Source of the DNA: Capsicum annuum
Lineage: Eukaryota > Streptophyta > Magnoliopsida > Solanales > Solanaceae
Reading direction: 5' to 3'
Assembly (NCBI RefSeq): GCF_002878395.1
Contig: NC_061114.1
Span: 148,123,229 to 148,187,228, forward strand
DNA: 64,000 nt
This document shows positions 60,101 through 64,000 of the stretch, piece after piece. The first letter of the stretch is position 1; each line of letters begins with the position of its first letter. The notes below the pieces were generated by a model that had not been told where the DNA came from, searched no databases, and saw only the letters and a list, made by a program, of their open reading frames with translations. A program made the position numbers and the translations under genes.

Positions 60101-60203
60101 AACTTAGCACTTACCTTTAACTTTAAGCTTAAATACGTATCTCGAGTTTAAATACTTTAATCTATGCTAAGTTGGCCTATGTTAGGATATACAGAGAGTT
60201 ACA
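57151..60203 (-). repeat. 5' LTR of element E (right copy, 3.05 kb)
   Basis: On plus coordinates it runs from TGTCACACCCC to ...GAGAGTTACA. It is full length. The portion 57950-60203 matches the left copy; 57151-57950 is unpaired. It carries the conserved TATA-like TTATAAAT (59686-59693) and the palindromes upstream of it. ORF 57989-58288 overlaps a matching frame (51450-51638) in the other LTR, but the two diverge at both ends and neither has coding features. Confidence 0.86.
57736..57955. repeat. Minisatellite of four 53-61-bp units in LTR E
   Basis: Units start near 57736, 57795, 57848 and 57909. Each carries GAT(T/C)(G/A)(A/G)CCCATGCTAGG followed by TTTC..ACCCCTGG(G)AT-CCACC. Unit lengths vary and the copies are diverged. 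Confidence 0.72.
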
Positions 60204-60560
60204 ACCCATCTCGGCCACCATACAATAAATAAGAATACCTACTATTGGATCGATATGGTGTCCATATCTCTCTCTGTGGAGCATATGCACAATCTCTTTA
60301 AAAGTACGGTGTGTCATAATATGTACATAGATTGACAAGATAGGACTTCCTACTACCTAAATCATATTTTTCAGAAAATGCAATAGAGAAAAATAAAATA
60401 AAAAAAAATCTAACACAAAAAACAAAAGATAATCATGAACAAATATATTAAAGTTTGAATTCAAGAAAGTAAGCTAGAATTCCCAAGTAACTCAATACAC
60501 CATATTGTTCCCTAGAAACAACGCTATTTTTTAATAACACTAAACTTATACGATAATGTA
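60204..60560. other. Leader-side part of repeat F after element E
   Basis: AT-rich and non-coding. It would be the 5' untranslated part of F in minus orientation, between F's right LTR-like copy and its ORF. No primer site was recognised. Confidence 0.35.
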
Positions 60561-60564
60561 ATTT

Positions 60565-62045
60565 GCAAGGTGGTCGCACCCAACATTGGAGTCATGGTCA
60601 AATCCATGACGAACAATGGGAGTGACGACTAAATTAGCTAAATTCAAACCAATAGTACAAAAAAGATAAAAATGAGGGGTGTGAAAGGTATCACACTTAA
60701 TATTTCTTTATGGGAATTTAGAGTATTAAATTGGGGCTATGAATAATTAGAGTCTAGCTAATTAGGCATAGATCTTGGGATTATGCTTTCCTAGGGACAA
60801 CATATGCATGACTGTGTAATAACTTGATGCAAATTCTAAGTGTTTGTGATATGTTAGGCTAGGTTAGAAATCCTTAAGGCTAGTTGGTCAACAAAACACC
60901 AATGGTGGCACTCATTGACCCTTTCGAGTACCTAATAAGTATGTTAATTAAAAAAACACCTAATACCTCAGTTAGAGACTGTTATTTCTAGGATGGTGCC
61001 TTACGTATAGTAAACTTCATAATCACCGTTATGTGTAATATAGTGAAAACTAGTCCTTACGTATAGTAAACTTCATAATCACCGTTATGTGTAATATAGT
61101 GAAAACTAGTCAATTATTCTAATAAATTGTCTATTATTGCTCTGGTTCCCACATCCCTCTTTCAAGGGAAATGTGGGTTCCTAAAGTTCACTCAAACCCT
61201 TTTTCCAGGGATATTTTGAGAATTCAAAAGCTTGGGATTTTCATCCATCGAACCTATTATAGTATTTGGGACTTCCACCCACAAATACAAGTAAACCTAC
61301 TCAATAGATAGTAGAATCCAACACCACAAACTAGTAAATTCATAAAAAAATCACATCCCACACAAAATTATACCCTATTCTAGCACAATCCCAATAGGAA
61401 AAACTAGCTACCCATAAGATAAATAAGTAAAGATTTTACCCAAAATCTACATTGATTTGATTCGAGAAAATTTAAGTGAATGTTACTTCTAACTATGAGA
61501 TCCAAGAAGTCTGCAATGTGAGTTCACTATTTCTTTAGTTGAAAGTAACGTAAAAATATTCTTCACCCAAAATTTATACAATATTTTCTTCTCTAAAAAA
61601 TGGATACTTCAACCCTAGAACAATGCCTCAAAATTAGGAAAGATGGAATATGATGATTAGGATCTGATTCTTCCTTTTTTAAAATTTGGAATCATTCATT
61701 TGCATTTATAGTTCTTCCCTTGGGCTTTATTTTTCTACTAGACCGCGATTACATAGGCTTTTCTATGACCGTGGCTACAACGATCGCAAATAGCTCATGC
61801 AACTGTGGTAGGTTAACCTAATTGACTGACCAAGATCACTTTACTTAGACCGCGACCACAGTAAATGAGATATGTCCACTCCAGGTCCTTAGTTGCACTT
61901 CCTTGCTTCCTTTTGATCCTTTTCAGGTTCAATCTGCATCTTTATATCTCATCAATAATGTGCCTGCAAAATATAAATATTAGTGTATTCAATTTCAATT
62001 ATGTCTCATTTATTGATTTAAACATGGGAATGAGCGTGAATAGTT
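60565..62045 (-). repeat. Repeat F, right copy (probable LTR)
   Basis: It matches 47040-48475 in direct orientation. It contains an extra 56-bp perfect tandem duplication (60999-61110) absent from the left copy. Similarity ends near 62045. ORF 61865-62047 is a chance frame. Confidence 0.6.
60999..61110. repeat. Perfect 56-bp tandem duplication
   Basis: Copies at 60999-61054 and 61055-61110 (CCTTACGTATAG...GAAAACTAGT) are identical. The left copy of F has one unit (near 47498-47555) that differs at many positions, so the duplication is far younger than F. Confidence 0.92.
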
Positions 62046-62999
62046 AGTGAAAATTAGTGGTAAAATCACCAATCATCAGTATATAGGACTAACTCAAAGG
62101 AAAAAACCTATGTAGGAAACCTAAACCCCTTGAGGTAATCCTTACTAAGAAGTAAAGAAAATACTAGAATGATGCGGGTCTAAAGTCACACTGCGTAACC
62201 ATTATATAATTATCCATAATATACTAAGCATAGAAAAAAACAAATCATAATCATACCTCAAATCTCAGTACTAGTCCATAATCAACTTTCTATTAAATAC
62301 CATAATAACTACAATATAGTAACCATCTAATCTAGACCATTAATACATTAAATAGGACCCATAAATTAGAAGGTTCAATCAACACATAACACATAACAAG
62401 AAGTTTCATAACCTATACCTATGATGACCTCTATAAGGATAATAGATATAGGGACCAAGAAAAATATTCATGATATAAAATCCACATACATAAATTAATA
62501 CAAGTAAATACATAATACAATAATAGATCCAAGTTCCACTACATAATCCGGTGTATATACCTCCGTCAGTTTGATGTCTTACAATGGTAGAATCTACAAT
62601 GATCTTGTCCCGATCAAGGATTTCCAATAAAAATTATCATTCCCAATCTTATTTGTACATATATATATATAGATATAGAGAGAGAGAGATAGATAACAAA
62701 TGCACGAAATCTAATTGTGTATAAAAGAGTGTAAGTCTGTAAATATATTGCTCGGGATCAACTTTGGGTCTAAATTAGTATCAAAAGTAGTAAAGGTCAA
62801 AATCTCTCTCGACCAAAGAAAAATGTAGTGGTAATACCATGGACCAACATCTATCTCGGTAAAATTTCTAAAACTTCATATTTAGTTCAAAAAACTCATA
62901 CATCATCAATCAAGGTGGTATAATTACCATTATGAATGATTTCATTTTAAAAATGGAAAGTAAGAATAAATCCCTTTGAATAAAAATGATAGAAAAATT
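62046..62999. other. Unassigned AT-rich DNA with (AT)n and (AG)n
   Basis: No domain was found. There is a composite microsatellite at 62659-62695 (AT, then AG/AT units). The minus-strand 73-codon ORF 62406-62627 has no recognisable motif. It may hold decayed copia linker or LTR sequence next to the integrase at 63 kb. Confidence 0.4.
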
Positions 63000-64000
63000 A
63001 TGATTTTAGTTTGAATCGTACCATTAAATGAGGATGAAATATCAACTAATTCTTTGAGGAATTGAAGGAGTTGCTCTATATCTTCTTTATTTGGGAATCC
63101 GTTTTCACGTAGATCATTCATACCATTGAAAATAACATGAATACTTTAATTAACATATAGATTCTATTTTATTAAATACTCTGTTTGAATTGATTTGAGA
63201 TGGATAACTAAGGAAGACTTCCTCATAACTTCTAGGATTAAAGTTTTCCAAGTTTTTATTGCTATTGTTTAGGATAAAGTAGTGTAAAAATGACATAACA
63301 TTTGATAACTTTGGATTTATTGTAAATATTAGTTCATAGAGGGTTTTATTATGCAGGGACCTAATCAAACACCTATTCATCATATAGCACATAGTGCCCC
63401 CTCTTTCTGTGCAAAAGCTTTTGCACAAACTATTGACAATCCAAATTATCCTTACATTATCTTAAAAAACCATATAATTTCTTTAAACAATTAAATTTTT
63501 ATGAGGTGATAAATAATTAATAGACTATTATCATCAAAAAACTCATCAAAGTTTGCATTCTAAAATTTAGTCTCATGATCTAATCAAATGCTTATTGTTT
63601 TACCACTCATCATGCCATGTACTTGTTTAACAAAGATAATGAAAACCTAAAGTGTATCATAATTACTTGTTAGGAACGAATTCCAATTATACCTTGAGTA
63701 GGCATCCACAATTAAAAAATTTTATTTCTTTCCTTCTCAACATGGATTCCATATAGGTCCATAAAGATCTAGGTTATGAGGATCAACTAATTTCGTTTAC
63801 ATTAAAGAGGAACAAACTTGCTTTCCTTTAAAACAAGTATCATACACGTTACATGCTATAATTTTTTATTGGGTAGTGCATGCACCAGCTTATTTGATAT
63901 TAGTTTTTTGAGTAGTAAAATCTCACACGCCCCAAACTCTTATTCCATGCCTCATCATCATTTCTAATAACACATAGACAACTTAAATCCTTAGTATATA
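63000..64000 (-). pseudogene. Ty1/copia integrase remnant
   Basis: Read from 64000 toward 63000 on the minus strand. First comes a pre-integrase stretch (DEAWNKSLGRVRF). Next are 'LDLYGPI' and 'FLIVDAYSRYNW' with the core Asp in VDAYSR, then 'FIIFVKQVH' and 'LDHETKF.NANFDEF' in the position of the second Asp. 'MNRCLIRSLHNKTLYELIF' follows, with 'NPRSYEEVFLSYPSQINSNR' and 'VFNKIES' from the integrase C-terminus (63150-63428 is open). It is frameshifted several times and runs out of the window. Its strand and order fit the RNase H at 45814-46140. Confidence 0.82.

Larger units (their letters stand above)
51300..60203 (-). mobile_element. Non-autonomous LTR retrotransposon E inside repeat F
   Basis: E is a minus-strand element with right (5') LTR 57151-60203 and left (3') LTR about 51300-53543. 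A primer site (57134-57146) and a polypurine tract (53544-53557) bound the internal region. That region is 3.6 kb and shows no gag, RT, RNase H or integrase that I can recognise. This fits a large retrotransposon derivative mobilised by others. The left LTR lacks the first 840 bp present at 57151-57990, so its outer end and target duplication are lost. Confidence 0.78.

Overview
The window looks like gene-poor, AT-rich plant nuclear DNA. It consists almost entirely of old, mutated LTR retrotransposons nested inside one another. I find no host protein-coding gene, rRNA, tRNA gene or CRISPR array. The long LTRs, the initiator-Met-tRNA primer sites and the Ty3/gypsy pol genes with a C-terminal chromodomain point to the Tekay/Del chromovirus group. 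From general familiarity with such repeats I think of a Solanaceae (nightshade family) genome. That is an inference, not something the sequence proves.

Layout. 1-1530: a Ty3/gypsy reverse-transcriptase scrap, then the 3' end and LTR of a Ty1/copia-type element. 1822-33988: plus-strand chromovirus A. Its 5' LTR and gag/protease are at the left. Its pol is cut at 6525 by minus-strand chromovirus B (6526-19748, target duplication GAAAC), and the reading frame resumes at 19754. B itself carries a solo LTR (6802-9640, target duplication GGTAC). The 3' LTR of A is split near its start by plus-strand chromovirus C (22722-31284, target duplication GATTG). 34815-44814: minus-strand chromovirus D, which sits inside a minus-strand Ty1/copia LTR. 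The copia RNase H tail follows at 45814-46140. 46242-47035: a gypsy LTR fragment. 47040-62045: a repeat element (F) with homologous ends at 47040-48475 and 60565-62045. F carries a minus-strand ORF resembling the 'putative plant transposon protein' family. It is interrupted by non-autonomous minus-strand LTR element E (about 51300-60203), which has primer and polypurine sites and two LTRs but no pol that I can recognise. 63000-64000: a minus-strand Ty1/copia integrase remnant, possibly the other half of the copia element at 45 kb.

Function. These are dead polyproteins: gag (capsid and zinc knuckle), protease, reverse transcriptase, RNase H, integrase and chromodomain. Each chain is broken by stops and frameshifts, and many changes look like C-to-T decay at CAG, TGG and TGC/TGT codons. 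The order of insertion can be read from the nesting: A before B and C, B before the solo LTR, the copia LTR before D, and F before E. The most interesting leads are a shared Pro in the protease active-site motif of A, B and D, palindromes upstream of the TATA box in the LTRs of E, and several recent tandem duplications in old LTRs. I do not see an undescribed defence or metabolic system here.
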